Origin: Roseateles oligotrophus
GTDB lineage: Bacteria; Pseudomonadota; Gammaproteobacteria; Burkholderiales; Burkholderiaceae_C
Length of the DNA stretch: 64,000 bases
Assembly: GCF_025717515.1 (NCBI RefSeq)
Contig: NZ_JAJIRN010000001.1
Span: forward strand, 496,001-560,000
Direction: 5' to 3'
Shown here: piece after piece, positions 1 through 11,557 of the stretch
Layout of the letters: every line of letters begins with the position of its first letter
Numbering within the stretch: position 1 is the first letter of the stretch
The notes under the pieces: model-generated
Databases searched by the model: none
Told to the model about the DNA's origin: nothing
What the model saw: only the letters and a program-made list of their open reading frames with translations
Made by a program: the position numbers and the translations under genes

Positions 1-2664
<2,664 letters not shown>

Positions 2665-2681
2665 GGGCTACAAATAGGAAC

Positions 2682-2700
2682 AGCCCCGGAGTGGGGCTGC
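2682..2700 (-). terminator. Hairpin between rlmN and mfd
   Basis: CAGCCCC-GGAGT-GGGGCTG, perfect 7-bp arms, just after the rlmN stop and 18 bases before the mfd start. The T tract on the - strand is weak, so it may only reduce readthrough into mfd. Confidence 0.5.
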
Positions 2701-2730
2701 GGTGATTGTAGGCAAGGCTCCAGCGCCGTA

Positions 2731-3771
2731 TCAAATATGGGGTCGCTGGGGGTGGAACTTGACGGGCACGCTGTCGGTTTGCGCCCGCGCCCGCAACTGC
2801 CCGCAGCCGCCGTCCACATCTTGCCCCGCGGAATCTCGCAGTTTGGTCAGAATGCCGCGGCGGTGCAAATGGCGGGCAATGGCGGCCGCCTTTTCCCAGC
2901 TCGGTCGTTTGAATTCGAGGTCAGGAATCTGGTTGTAGGGGATCATGTTCAAGAGCGCGTACTTGCCGCTGAGCAGGCGCACGATGCCGTCCAACTCCTC
3001 GTCGCTGTCATTGATGCCGTCCAGCAGCGTCCATTGATATTGAATCGGATAGCCGGTGGTCCGCGCGTAGTGTTCACCGAGTTCGACCAGTTCTTCCGGC
3101 GTCAGGCGCGGCGCGCGCGGCAGCAAGCGCTCGCGCAGCTCCGCCTTGCTGGTATGCAGCGACAGGGCCAGGGCTGGCTTGACCGGCCCCTCGACCAAGC
3201 GAGTGAAGATGCGCGGGTCGCCGACGCTGGAGAAGACCAGGTTCTTGTGGCCGATATTGCCCTCGCTGCCGAGCAGATCGATTGCTTCGATGACGTTGTC
3301 GAGGTTGTGCGCGGGCTCGCCCATGCCCATGAAGACGACTTTCTTGACCGGCCGCAGCGTGCGCGCCAAGGTCACTTGCGCAACGATCTCGGCGCTGGAA
3401 ACCTGGCGAATCAGGCCGTCCCGGCCGGTCATGCAAAACACGCAGCCGACCGCACAGCCGACCTGGGATGACACGCACAGGCCGTCGCGTGGCAAGAGCA
3501 CGGACTCGACCGTTTGGCCGTCTCTCAGGCCCACCAGCAGGCGCGCCGAGCCGTCCTCGCCGGGGTGGCTGGAGATCAAGCGGGTCAGGCCCGCCAACTC
3601 GGCCTCGATGCCGGGAAGGGCCTCGCGCAGCGCCAGCGGCAGGTAGTTGCCGGGCCGGCGCCGGCCGCTTTCGCGCGCGCGCACCTGCACCCAGTCGCGC
3701 AAGACGCGCTGTTCATGTTCGGGTTTGGCGCCGAGGGCGCGCAGGCGCTGGCGGAGGTCTTGGATCTGCAT
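2731..3771 (-). CDS. rlmN: RlmN/Cfr-family radical SAM 23S rRNA methyltransferase
   Basis: Radical SAM enzyme expected to methylate adenine 2503 of 23S rRNA (and possibly a tRNA adenine) using a 4Fe-4S cluster and a methyl-cysteine intermediate. Seen: the cluster motif CAVGCVFC, the conserved LCVSSQVGC before it, MGMGEP, and the C-terminal GGCGQL carrying the second catalytic Cys. Start chosen at ATG 3771 (MQIQDLRQRL, 346 residues, normal for the family); ATG 3783 is possible and the longer open frame upstream has no family similarity. At 346 residues with a short N-terminus it could be the RlmN-like paralogue seen in some Burkholderiales, so the exact substrate is inferred. It is divergent from ispD with only about 26 bp between start codons, so each promoter must overlap the neighbour. 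Confidence 0.88.
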   Translation of the reverse strand: MQIQDLRQRLRALGAKPEHEQRVLRDWVQVRARESGRRRPGNYLPLALREALPGIEAELAGLTRLISSHPGEDGSARLLVGLRDGQTVESVLLPRDGLCVSSQVGCAVGCVFCMTGRDGLIRQVSSAEIVAQVTLARTLRPVKKVVFMGMGEPAHNLDNVIEAIDLLGSEGNIGHKNLVFSSVGDPRIFTRLVEGPVKPALALSLHTSKAELRERLLPRAPRLTPEELVELGEHYARTTGYPIQYQWTLLDGINDSDEELDGIVRLLSGKYALLNMIPYNQIPDLEFKRPSWEKAAAIARHLHRRGILTKLRDSAGQDVDGGCGQLRARAQTDSVPVKFHPQRPHI

Positions 3772-3797
3772 GGAGCTGCGCATTTTAGAATGCCGTG

Positions 3798-4523
3798 ATG
3801 ATGAGCCAGAACAACTACACGGTGGGCGTGCAGCCACGCTGTTATGCCTTGGTGCCGGCCGCAGGCATTGGCAGCCGCTCGGGTGCCGAGGGCCCCAAGC
3901 AATATGTGGCGCTGGCCGGGCGCCCGATGATCGCGCATACCTTGAGCGCATTGGCGCGCGTGCCGGCTCTTGCAGCCACGCTGGTGGTGCTGGCGCCGGA
4001 CGATGATTTGTTCGAAGCGGCGCTGCCGGAATTCAAGGGCGATACCTGCTGGGTGGCACGCTTCGGCGGCGCCAGTCGGGCCGAGACCGTCGCCAATGGC
4101 TTGGCGGAACTGCTGGCGCGCGGCGCCCAGCCGCATGACTGGGTGCTGGTGCATGACGCGGCGCGCTGCTTGCTGCGCCCCGCATGGGTCGAGCGCCTGA
4201 TCAGCGCTTGCGAGTCCGATGAAGTGGGTGGTTTGCTGGCCCAGCCCTTGGCCGATACCTTGAAGGCATCAAACCAGGGGCGGGTGGCTGCGACGATCTC
4301 GCGGGCCGAAAAATGGGCGGCGCAAACGCCGCAGATGTTTCGCCTCGGGCTCTTGATGCCGGCCTTGGCTCATGCCGGCGAGTCCATCACCGACGAGGCC
4401 AGCGCGGTCGAAGCCTTGGGCCACAGCCCCTTGCTGGTCGAATGTTCGATCGAGAACTTCAAGGTGACCTGGCCCGAGGACTTTGCGCTGGCCGAGCGGC
4501 TATTGCAGAGCCGGCTAGCTTAG
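3798..4523 (+). CDS. ispD: 2-C-methyl-D-erythritol 4-phosphate cytidylyltransferase IspD
   Basis: Third step of the MEP isoprenoid pathway: CTP plus MEP gives CDP-methylerythritol. The N-terminal nucleotide-binding loop LVPAAGIGSRSG is followed by the conserved GPKQY lysine. WVLVHDAARCLL carries the metal/CTP aspartate and AAQTPQMF the C-terminal signature. 241 residues, normal length. GTG 3795, ATG 3798 and ATG 3801 are consecutive possible starts. ispF normally follows directly and the two products act on consecutive substrates; here the first ispF lies 9.5 kb downstream because a secreted-protein cluster sits between. Confidence 0.96.
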   Translation: MMSQNNYTVGVQPRCYALVPAAGIGSRSGAEGPKQYVALAGRPMIAHTLSALARVPALAATLVVLAPDDDLFEAALPEFKGDTCWVARFGGASRAETVANGLAELLARGAQPHDWVLVHDAARCLLRPAWVERLISACESDEVGGLLAQPLADTLKASNQGRVAATISRAEKWAAQTPQMFRLGLLMPALAHAGESITDEASAVEALGHSPLLVECSIENFKVTWPEDFALAERLLQSRLA

Positions 4524-4534
4524 AGCCCGCTCAT

Positions 4535-5995
4535 TTACTGCGGGATCATCGCGATCAACTTGGCCAAGGCCTCGGCGTGGCCCGTCGACAGTGAACCCGC
4601 GACCGTCGGGTCAAACACCTGCAGCTTGAGCTTGGGCGGAATGCCGCGGCCCTCGAACAACTCGCCGCGCGGGTCGCGGTACTTCTCATTCGACAAGGAG
4701 GTCAGGAAGTTGCCCGGCAGCGACTTCACCAGCTTGTTGGACATCGAGCCGCTGGTGGCCTGCCCGACATGGGTGACATTGGGCAACTCGCGCATGAACA
4801 GCGTCAGCGTGTCGCCGGCGCTGACCGTGCGGTCGCTCGTCAGCAGATAGACCGGCTTCAGATACTGCTTGGCGCCGCGCGGCTCGACAAACCATTGTTG
4901 CGTTGCGCGACCTTGCGGGCGCTGCTGCTCGACGCTGAAAGCGGGCCGGCGGCGGTCGGCAAAGCTGCCGGCCACTTCGGCGCTGACATGGTCATAACCA
5001 CCATCGTTGACGGCGATGTCGACAATGACGGTCTTGGTGTCGGCCAGAGCCAGCAGCGCGCGGTCCATCTCGGCGCGGATCAACTGGATGTCTTTGCTTG
5101 CGTTGGCGCCCTCGGCGAACTCGGACAGGCGCGCCAGTTCGATATAGCCGATATTGCCGGCCAACTTGCCCCAGACCATCGCGCCGTTCAAGACGCGGCC
5201 GTTGCTGCCGGCGCTGAGTTGCGGCGCCACCGTTTGCTGGCGTGTGGCATGCCAGGCCGCTTCGAATTGGTAGAAATCAGCGGCCTCGCTCTGCGCCGCG
5301 AATGCCTGCTTGAGCATCTTCACCGTCGGCGAGGCCGCGCTGTCGGCGTAGAAGTCGGGCTCGCCCTTGGGGTCGAAATGCATCAGAGTGAGGTGGAAGT
5401 CATTGAAGCCATCGATGGCTTGCAGCAAGACCTGCTGCAAGGCCGCGTCGTCTTTGGCCGCCGCCGCCTTGGGAGCGAGCAGCTTCATGCGGGCCGACCA
5501 GTCAATGCCGCGCTCCTTGAAGAAGGCGTAGTCGAGATCGAACATCTCTTGCATCGCCTTGAAGCTGCTGGCCGCGTCGCTGGGCGGGGCATTCTTGCAG
5601 TTGTCGGGGATCTTGGCGAGGCGCTCCAGACTATTGCTGGAGGGCTGCCTTGGGTCCAGGTAGATATCCGCTGCGGTGCGTGAGGGGGATGCGCTGTGCT
5701 GGTAGCTGGCACCCTCCAATGCGGCCGCGCTGACGCTGATGCGTTCGCGATAGCAAAAGGATGGGGTCTCCTGGTAGCTGGTGATGGACTGCGCATCGAC
5801 TTCGATCAGGCGACCTTCGCCGAGCACGCGCCAGGCACCCGTCATCTTTGCTTCGAATTTGCCGGCTTGAACCAGCGGGCCTTTGCTTTCTACCGGACTA
5901 TCTTCGCTGCCGTCGCCGCAGGCTGAAAGCAAGAGGGCCGAGGCCGTGGCCAGGGAGATGGAGAGGGCCGAGAGGGTTTTGTTGGACTGCTTCAT
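4535..5995 (-). CDS. S41-family peptidase-like lipoprotein
   Basis: 486 residues with a lipoprotein signal peptide (lipobox LLLSAC, Cys26), so lipid-anchored in the envelope. The second half resembles the S41 (tail-specific/C-terminal processing) peptidase fold: a strand-rich IGYIELARLSEF segment, then TVIVDIAVNDGG, then the nucleophile region TVSAGDTLTLF with Ser near residue 391, then GQATSGSMSN. No PDZ domain is obvious between the N-terminal half and the peptidase part. The N-terminal part (about 130-250) looks like the helical cap of S41 proteins. Substrate unknown. Convergent with ispD, 11 bases between stop codons; a CCCGC/GCGGG hairpin overlaps the two gene ends. Confidence 0.78.
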   Translation of the reverse strand: MKQSNKTLSALSISLATASALLLSACGDGSEDSPVESKGPLVQAGKFEAKMTGAWRVLGEGRLIEVDAQSITSYQETPSFCYRERISVSAAALEGASYQHSASPSRTAADIYLDPRQPSSNSLERLAKIPDNCKNAPPSDAASSFKAMQEMFDLDYAFFKERGIDWSARMKLLAPKAAAAKDDAALQQVLLQAIDGFNDFHLTLMHFDPKGEPDFYADSAASPTVKMLKQAFAAQSEAADFYQFEAAWHATRQQTVAPQLSAGSNGRVLNGAMVWGKLAGNIGYIELARLSEFAEGANASKDIQLIRAEMDRALLALADTKTVIVDIAVNDGGYDHVSAEVAGSFADRRRPAFSVEQQRPQGRATQQWFVEPRGAKQYLKPVYLLTSDRTVSAGDTLTLFMRELPNVTHVGQATSGSMSNKLVKSLPGNFLTSLSNEKYRDPRGELFEGRGIPPKLKLQVFDPTVAGSLSTGHAEALAKLIAMIPQ

Positions 5996-6140
5996 GAGAA
6001 TTCTGGAACGGTTGATGGAGCCATGGAGCCAATGAGCAAACCGCTTGCGCTGGCCTGGCCTTGCCTCGTGACAGACGGAAGTGTTCCTCAGCTCGATTCG
6101 AAATGCCAGGAAGTTGAACCTTGTCTAGGTTGGTGGTCTA

Positions 6141-6165
6141 TTTGGTATTAACATCCGCTACCAAA
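6141..6165. promoter_or_regulatory. Inverted repeat, likely operator of the XRE gene
   Basis: TTTGGTA - 11 nt - TACCAAA, perfect 7-bp arms, 22 bp before the XRE regulator start. The position suits autoregulation by the HTH protein; binding is inferred. Confidence 0.45.
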
Positions 6166-6187
6166 CAAGCCAAGCCTGGGAGGGCGC

Positions 6188-6928
6188 ATGAGCAGTCCGG
6201 AAATTTTGATTCAAGTGCTGCGCAGCGAAATGCGCGCCGCCGACATGACCTACAAGCAGTTGGCGCTGCGTTTGGGGATGAGCGAATCCAGCGTCAAACG
6301 GGTTTTTTCGCAGGGCGATATGAGCCTCAGCCGGCTTGAGCAGATCTGCAAAGCGGTCGGTGTAGCGATGGAAGACGTGTTGCGTCAGGCGGCCGATTGC
6401 GCGCCGCATGCCGACACCTTGACGCTAGAGCAGGAGCGCTCGCTGATCCGCGACCCGAAGTTGCTGCTCGTGGCGATTTGTTGCCTGGGCCACTGGACGA
6501 TGGAGCAGATCATCGAGGTCTACGCGATCAGCGAGACCGAGTGCATCGGCTATCTGGTCAAGCTGGACCGACTGGAGCTGATCGAGCTGAAGGCGCTGAA
6601 CCGCTACCGGATGCGAGTGTCGATTGCGTTTCGCTGGCTGGCGGACGGGCCGGTGCAACAGTTCTTCCGCAAGCATGTGGTGGATGATTACTTCGGCGGA
6701 CGCTTTGACGCTCCGGGCGAGGCCTTGCTGTGCGTGCATGGCCGCTTGTCCAACCCGAGCGCGCAGGAGTTGGTGCAAAAGATTCGGCAGTTGGCGGCCG
6801 AATTGGCGCGCCTGCATCAGGACGATCAGCGCCTGCAGGCCAGCGAGCGTGATGGCTTCACGCTGCTGTTGGGGCTGCGTTCCTGGGAGTTTGCGCAGTT
6901 CACCGCGATGCGCCGGACGACCGAATAG
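6188..6928 (+). CDS. XRE-family helix-turn-helix regulator with long C-terminal domain
   Basis: 246 residues. Residues about 18-70 form a Cro/C1-type HTH (KQLALRLGMSESSVKRVFS, then LSRLEQICKAVGV). The rest (75-246) is a soluble domain I do not recognise; its segment near 100-150 looks like a second winged-helix (MEQIIEVYAISETECIGYLV). GGGAGG six bases upstream supports ATG 6188. It is the only transcription regulator in the expanded ispD-ispF interval and is a candidate controller of the patatin/lipoprotein genes around it (inference from position only). Confidence 0.8.
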   Translation: MSSPEILIQVLRSEMRAADMTYKQLALRLGMSESSVKRVFSQGDMSLSRLEQICKAVGVAMEDVLRQAADCAPHADTLTLEQERSLIRDPKLLLVAICCLGHWTMEQIIEVYAISETECIGYLVKLDRLELIELKALNRYRMRVSIAFRWLADGPVQQFFRKHVVDDYFGGRFDAPGEALLCVHGRLSNPSAQELVQKIRQLAAELARLHQDDQRLQASERDGFTLLLGLRSWEFAQFTAMRRTTE

Positions 6929-6931
6929 GCG

Positions 6932-9226
6932 CTACCAAATCGGCCCAAGGAACAGGTACAGCGACGAGCGCCCCTGGTAGGTGCTGCCTGCGGCCAGATA
7001 GAAGGGGCCGAAGCGGGTGTCCATGGACAGGAAACCGCTGGCGGCGAGCTTGGATTCGGGCAGCGCGAAGGCAAACAGGCTGCTCTCGCTGGCCCGCAGG
7101 ATGGCGCCGGACTCGAGCGAGAAACCGGCCCGGATGGCGCCGCCCAAACCGACCGGCATTTGCGCAATCTGCCTTGCCATCACCAATCGGGACATCGCCA
7201 CGGCGCGACCGCTCAAGGAGCCGGCTGGCGAGCCCGATATGCGCAGAAATCCGCCCAAATCTCCGGTCGTACCGAGTGAAGAACCGGTGACTTCACCGTA
7301 GACATGGCCGGCCCATCGGCCCATTCGAAAGGCAGCCAGGCTGCGCAGATCAACTTCCCCTACCGAGTTGTTGTCGCGGTTCTTGGCTTCGGTCAAGCCG
7401 AGCTCAAACAAGAAGCCGCGGGTCGGGAAGGCTACAGAGTCCAGCGTGTCGGCCCGCATTTGAAAGAAGCGCGTGTTGAAGCTGCCCTGCTGAGGCGCTT
7501 GCGCCGGATTCTCTGGAATGGTCACCCGAGTGTTGATGCGAGATCTGCCCGCGCCGATGCGAACGTCACCCCAGTTGGAAATCTGCCGGCCCAGCGCCAT
7601 CGAGGCAGCGGCAAAGTTCGCGCTGTAGCGCGAGGTGCGCAGCCCCTGGTTGCTGAATTGATCGCTGCTGCCGCCCTGGTAATGCGTAGCGGCAGTCAAA
7701 AACCAGGGCGAGCCGGCACCCAAGGGTTGAAACAGCTCGGTGCCCAGCCAGCGTTTGTCGCCGATGCTGGCGTTGCTACGCAGCTCCGCGCCCCAACGGT
7801 TCAGCCAGGTCCAGACATGCATGACGGAGATCGAAAAGCGATTGGCATCATCAAAGTCGCTGTACAGCTGCAGGCCGATACGCAGCCGGCTGTTGGCCCA
7901 ATCGGCTTCGCTGACATTCAGGGTGACTTGTCGCTGGCCCTTTTCGTCGCTGATCTGGGTATCGATGCGCTCGAAGTCGCCGCGCCCGTAGAGCTGGGCG
8001 CTGGCTTTTTGAATGTCGCCGAGGCTGACCGGCGCTCCAAGGGGCAGGTCGATCTCGGCCTTCAGCGCCACCGGGTTGCTACGCTGGGTGCCGCGAATCT
8101 CCAGGCTGGACAGAGGCAGGCGACTCACATTGCCCGCAAGATCACCGCCATTGAGTCGATTCAGTTCAAGGGCGGCATAGTCCTCGGCAGGCAACGCCAA
8201 GGCTCGCAGACGCTCATGCGTGGCAAAGGCAGCCCTCTGGCCGGAGGCGATGGCTTCTTGATGGCGGCCAAAGTCCATGAAGGCGATATTGCCCAAATCT
8301 GGGTCGATCAAGACATCGTCCGGCCGCAAGTCCTTCAGCGAGTTGGCGACGTTCTGGTTGGTCAAAATCTGCAGCATTTGGTTGGCCACACCGACCGCGC
8401 TGTTAATTTCGTGCTCTTCTAATAACGGCGAACCCACATTGACCGCGATGATGATGTCGGCGCCCATCTTGCGCGCGATATCGACGCCCAGATTGCGCAC
8501 CAGACCCCCGTCCACCACCGCCCGGCCATTGATGCGTACCGGCGTAAACACACCCGGCACCGCCATCGAGGCGCGCATGGCCAGGAACAGCGGCGTGTCA
8601 ATCATCTCCAGCATGTCGCCGCTGAGCAGATCGGTGGCCAAGGCGCGGAACGGCAGGCTCAGTTGGCTGACGGGTGCTTCGGCCTGTTCGGGGCGGATCA
8701 AGCGCTCGAGCGCGAACTCCAAGGCGCTATTGCCGGCGGCCGATGGCGGCAGGCTGACGCCGGTGCTGCGGTGCAGGCCCAGCTCGATGCGCGAGGGCAG
8801 GATCAGGTCTTCCTCGCGGCGGCGAAAGCTCAAGGCCTGGCGGGCGGGGCGGTCGGCCAAAATAGCCGGCCAATCGGTGGAACGCACAAAATCCTCCAAC
8901 TCATCGATGTTGCGCCCGGAGGCGAAGGCGCCGCCAACCACCGCACCCATGCTGGTGCCCACCACCAGATCGACCGGTACATGCAGTTCCTGCAGCACAC
9001 GCAGCACGCCGATATGAGCCATGCCGCGCACGCCGCCGCCGGACAATACCAGGCCGATCTTGGGGCGTTTGAGCGCTTCAACAACAGGGGTGGAGGTTTC
9101 TTCTTGCGCATAGCCAGGCAGGGCGCTCAGCAAGAGTCCAGCGAGGATCAGCAGGCAGCAAATTCGCCGTCCAGCCCGGTTGGATGGGCGCGACGACGAG
9201 TAATCAAGAGTGAAGGATGCAGGCAT
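6932..9226 (-). CDS. PlpD-type patatin phospholipase with C-terminal outer-membrane barrel (copy 1)
   Basis: 764 residues. Signal peptide about 1-40 ending GYA. The patatin-like lipase domain carries the oxyanion loop SGGGVRGMAH, the nucleophile GTSMG (Ser92) and the second catalytic residue in VVDGG (Asp239), so the Ser-Asp dyad is intact. About 390-470 looks like one POTRA-type domain (GDFERIDTQISDEKGQR), then a BamA/TamA-like beta-barrel to the terminal aromatic (LFLGPIW). This is the architecture of Pseudomonas PlpD (type Vd autotransporter), which secretes its own phospholipase. ATG 9226 chosen because the homologues at 13900 and 19508 begin with the same MPxSF/MPxTF context; the frame is open upstream to 9337. 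Confidence 0.88.
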   Translation of the reverse strand: MPASFTLDYSSSRPSNRAGRRICCLLILAGLLLSALPGYAQEETSTPVVEALKRPKIGLVLSGGGVRGMAHIGVLRVLQELHVPVDLVVGTSMGAVVGGAFASGRNIDELEDFVRSTDWPAILADRPARQALSFRRREEDLILPSRIELGLHRSTGVSLPPSAAGNSALEFALERLIRPEQAEAPVSQLSLPFRALATDLLSGDMLEMIDTPLFLAMRASMAVPGVFTPVRINGRAVVDGGLVRNLGVDIARKMGADIIIAVNVGSPLLEEHEINSAVGVANQMLQILTNQNVANSLKDLRPDDVLIDPDLGNIAFMDFGRHQEAIASGQRAAFATHERLRALALPAEDYAALELNRLNGGDLAGNVSRLPLSSLEIRGTQRSNPVALKAEIDLPLGAPVSLGDIQKASAQLYGRGDFERIDTQISDEKGQRQVTLNVSEADWANSRLRIGLQLYSDFDDANRFSISVMHVWTWLNRWGAELRSNASIGDKRWLGTELFQPLGAGSPWFLTAATHYQGGSSDQFSNQGLRTSRYSANFAAASMALGRQISNWGDVRIGAGRSRINTRVTIPENPAQAPQQGSFNTRFFQMRADTLDSVAFPTRGFLFELGLTEAKNRDNNSVGEVDLRSLAAFRMGRWAGHVYGEVTGSSLGTTGDLGGFLRISGSPAGSLSGRAVAMSRLVMARQIAQMPVGLGGAIRAGFSLESGAILRASESSLFAFALPESKLAASGFLSMDTRFGPFYLAAGSTYQGRSSLYLFLGPIW

Positions 9227-9535
9227 GGTCAGCGGGTCAGCAAGGCCGCGAGCGTATCTCAGCTTTGCTGAGGTTTTACCCTTGCGCCAGCTTGGCCGCC
9301 GAATTTGACTCGTCATCAGCAGCATTTTTTCAAACACCGAGACCTAAATCCAAGTGACCTATCCCAATTCAGAATGAAGTTGGAGAGGGCTGAAACTCCA
9401 TTGTCTTGGTGCTTGGCCGGCCCTGTGCAAGGGCACCGATTTGACGCCGGGCCTAAGCGCGGGAAAATTGACAAGGCCCTCGCAGCGCCGATAGCGCTGC
9501 GAGGGCCTTGTTTACCAAACTCGCCGGGGGGCTAT
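9227..9535. other. Intergenic region before plpD copy 1
   Basis: 309 bases without a convincing gene. The part next to 9226 resembles the upstream regions of the other patatin copies (a CTGACC direct repeat before the start, and GCCGCGAGCGTATC). The distal part carries the strong hairpin at 9471-9511. Confidence 0.6.
9471..9511. terminator. Strong bidirectional hairpin terminator
   Basis: Perfect 18-bp arms (ACAAGGCCCTCGCAGCGC and complement) around a 5-nt loop, 24 bases after the stop of the lipoprotein gene that ends at 9536. A-rich/T-rich flanks on both sides make it plausible in both directions. Confidence 0.75.
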
Positions 9536-10348
9536 CTACAGCGACTTCTTCACCAGCGCCTCAAGCTCGGTCGCGCTGATCGTCTTGATCAAGGTCGGGG
9601 TGTTGTTGCCAGGCTCACGCAGTTCCAGGTTGAAGGACTTGCCGTCCACGCTTTCGATCACCGTCAGTGAGGAACCATCGCCCCGGCTGCTGATCTTGAG
9701 GCTATTGGTCTTGGCGTCGCCGGTAATCACGAGCTTTTGCGGGAAGCGCGCGGTGTCGATGACGATCAATAGATTGCCACTCGCGTCCAGCGTCAGGGCG
9801 AAGGTGTCGGTGCGGGCGTTGCGGGCCACGCTCAGGTCGATCACCGCGCTCACCGGCGAACCGTCTGCCTTGACGACGACCTTGAAGTCGCCATTGACTT
9901 TTTGCATGCTCAGGTCGGTGTCGCTGGTGCGCAGGTTCAGATCCTTGATCTTGATGCTGCGGCTCAGGCCGTCGGGGCTGTCAACGCTTTCGGTCAAGGT
10001 GCCCGAGGCAATGAATACCGGTCCGGTCTTGCAGTTCACGGCCGTGTAGGTGCGCAGCTTGTCTGCAATAGCCAGATCCAGGCTGCCGCCATCTACACAG
10101 GCAATGCTGCCCGGCTGAGTACGGGTGAAGCCGACGGCAATGGGGGCAAGACCGGCCCGCATCAAACCCTCGCTTTGGTCCGAGCTGCCCGCCGCAATCC
10201 CCAAGACATCGCTGTAATTGGCGCTATTGATTTGGGCGGTCTTGACCGGCGGTACCGGCTCAGGGTCGCTGCTGCCGCAGGCGCTCAAGATCAAAGCGCT
10301 GACGCTCAGGCACAGCAGGCAGGAAATGGATTTCAGGTTTGATTTCAT
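9536..10348 (-). CDS. Lipoprotein paralogue 1, unknown function
   Basis: 270 residues; signal peptide with lipobox LILSAC, so an envelope lipoprotein. After a proline-rich linker it has KTAQINSANY, a cysteine pair (SIACVDGGSL, AVNCKTG) and FIASGTLTES, then a long region of alternating beta strands ending with a short helix (ISATELEALVKKSL). The protein at 14603 shares the same landmarks in the same order and the one at 10529 is a more distant relative, so the three form a local paralogous family. No known domain recognised. Each sits beside a PlpD-type gene, which suggests a joint role at the outer membrane (inference). Confidence 0.82.
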   Translation of the reverse strand: MKSNLKSISCLLCLSVSALILSACGSSDPEPVPPVKTAQINSANYSDVLGIAAGSSDQSEGLMRAGLAPIAVGFTRTQPGSIACVDGGSLDLAIADKLRTYTAVNCKTGPVFIASGTLTESVDSPDGLSRSIKIKDLNLRTSDTDLSMQKVNGDFKVVVKADGSPVSAVIDLSVARNARTDTFALTLDASGNLLIVIDTARFPQKLVITGDAKTNSLKISSRGDGSSLTVIESVDGKSFNLELREPGNNTPTLIKTISATELEALVKKSL

Positions 10349-10460
10349 CGCTGGTCGCTCCGGTTTTTGAGCCCGATAGGGCCCTGTTGGCTTGGGTTTG
10401 TGGGTGGACGCGCTGCAGTTTTCCGCAGTTAGTCCGTCCTTGCCAGCATCATTGCGAAGG

Positions 10461-10498
10461 TAGCGAAAATTGCGCCATCAGGGGGCATAACTTGCTAC
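10461..10498. promoter_or_regulatory. Shared upstream element, copy 1
   Basis: TGCGCCATCAGGGGGCATAA followed by CTTGCTAC, about 115 bp before the lipoprotein 1 start. Near-identical sequence lies before the outer-membrane protein at 16143 and a weaker copy before lipoprotein 2. Candidate regulator site or promoter; the binder is unknown. Confidence 0.45.
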
Positions 10499-10528
10499 TT
10501 GCCTGTGTATAAAAGGCCCATCAGCGCA

Positions 10529-11419
10529 TCAGAGCGCACGCCAGATCAGCTCCAGCAGGTCACTGGCGGAGATGATTTTTTCAAGCGTCGGCGTGTCGGA
10601 GCCATAGGCGCGCACTTCGAGCTTGATGCTCTGGCCGTTCGGCGCCAACTTGGTGCCGGTGACCGAGGACTTGTCGCCCCTGCCGGTGATGATCAAACGC
10701 GTGTCGCTCAGTTCGGTGCGCACATCGAGTGTCTTTGCGTAGTTGACTGTGCCGTCAGCGGCAACGTCGGTATGAATCGCAATCCAGCCCGGCTTGCCAG
10801 ACACAGTGCCCGGCAGTTTGGTCACGCTGCCTGCGTAGCGTTGCCGCTTGTTGTTCTGGCTGACCCAGAATAGGTAGGGCACATCGAAGGTCTTGCCGTC
10901 GGCCAAGAAGCGCTCGCCCATGCTTGCATCCAGCACTTGCATCAGTTGCCCGGTGCTCTCGGATCGGTAGTTGAGGGTCTTGATCGTGACGTCGAACTCA
11001 ATCGGGGGCTGGCCGGGCAAGGGCTTCTTGTCATTGATGATGAGCGTGAGTTGACCGGACGCGATGAAAAAGGTGCCGAGGTCACAGTTGTTGAAGCTGA
11101 AGTCATGCCGCTGGTTCGAGACGTCCATGCGCAGTGAGCCGCCCAAGAGGCAGGGGTAGCCGCCTGCTGCGCTTCCCTTCGACAAAATGGTCTGAAGCGC
11201 AAGATCGCGCAAAACATTGACCTCGCCGAAACGTCGGTAGGCACCTTCGCCCAATGCGTAGACATAGGCGTAGTTGTAGTTGTTGACGCGGTTGTAGTCT
11301 TGCGCGTCGGGCAAATTGCCGTCACTGCCTTCATTGCCGACGCCACCGCCGCCGCAGGCGCATAGAGTTAGTGCCGCCAAGATGGCGGTGATTCGAGGGA
11401 AGAGGTTTGAAGTCTGCAT
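10529..11419 (-). CDS. Lipoprotein paralogue 2, unknown function
   Basis: 296 residues from ATG 11419 (MQTSNLFPRITAILAALTLCAC), which gives a clean lipoprotein signal; the frame is open further upstream but without a signal peptide. Shares with paralogues 1 and 3 a Cys-containing GGSLRMD / FNNCD pair, FIASGQLTLI, a GRGDKSSV-type turn and the C-terminal TLEKIISASDLLELIWRAL helix. Divergence from the other two is clear, so this is an older duplicate. Function unknown. Confidence 0.8.
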   Translation of the reverse strand: MQTSNLFPRITAILAALTLCACGGGGVGNEGSDGNLPDAQDYNRVNNYNYAYVYALGEGAYRRFGEVNVLRDLALQTILSKGSAAGGYPCLLGGSLRMDVSNQRHDFSFNNCDLGTFFIASGQLTLIINDKKPLPGQPPIEFDVTIKTLNYRSESTGQLMQVLDASMGERFLADGKTFDVPYLFWVSQNNKRQRYAGSVTKLPGTVSGKPGWIAIHTDVAADGTVNYAKTLDVRTELSDTRLIITGRGDKSSVTGTKLAPNGQSIKLEVRAYGSDTPTLEKIISASDLLELIWRAL

Positions 11420-11492
11420 GATGTTTGAGATCCGCTGTTGGCGGGCCGCGCCTGGCCGCGCCTCAGTGTCGGCTTGCAGCGCAGGCTTTGCC

Positions 11493-11526
11493 AAATGCGC
11501 CATCTCAGGTGCTGGATTTTGCTACC
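11493..11526. promoter_or_regulatory. Shared upstream element, weak copy
   Basis: AAATGCGCCATCTCAGGTGC then TTTTGCTACC, about 75 bp before the lipoprotein 2 start. Same order of landmarks as at 10461 and 16237 but less conserved in the middle. Confidence 0.3.
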
Positions 11527-11557
11527 GCAGGGTTCGGAATCTGCAACTTCGCCGCCA

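Noticed and set aside
7304-8422. Long + strand frame of 372 codons, with similar ones at 11954-13090 and 17438-18700
   Set aside because: All are the same antisense frame of the three patatin genes; their apparent conservation follows from the patatin coding sequence.
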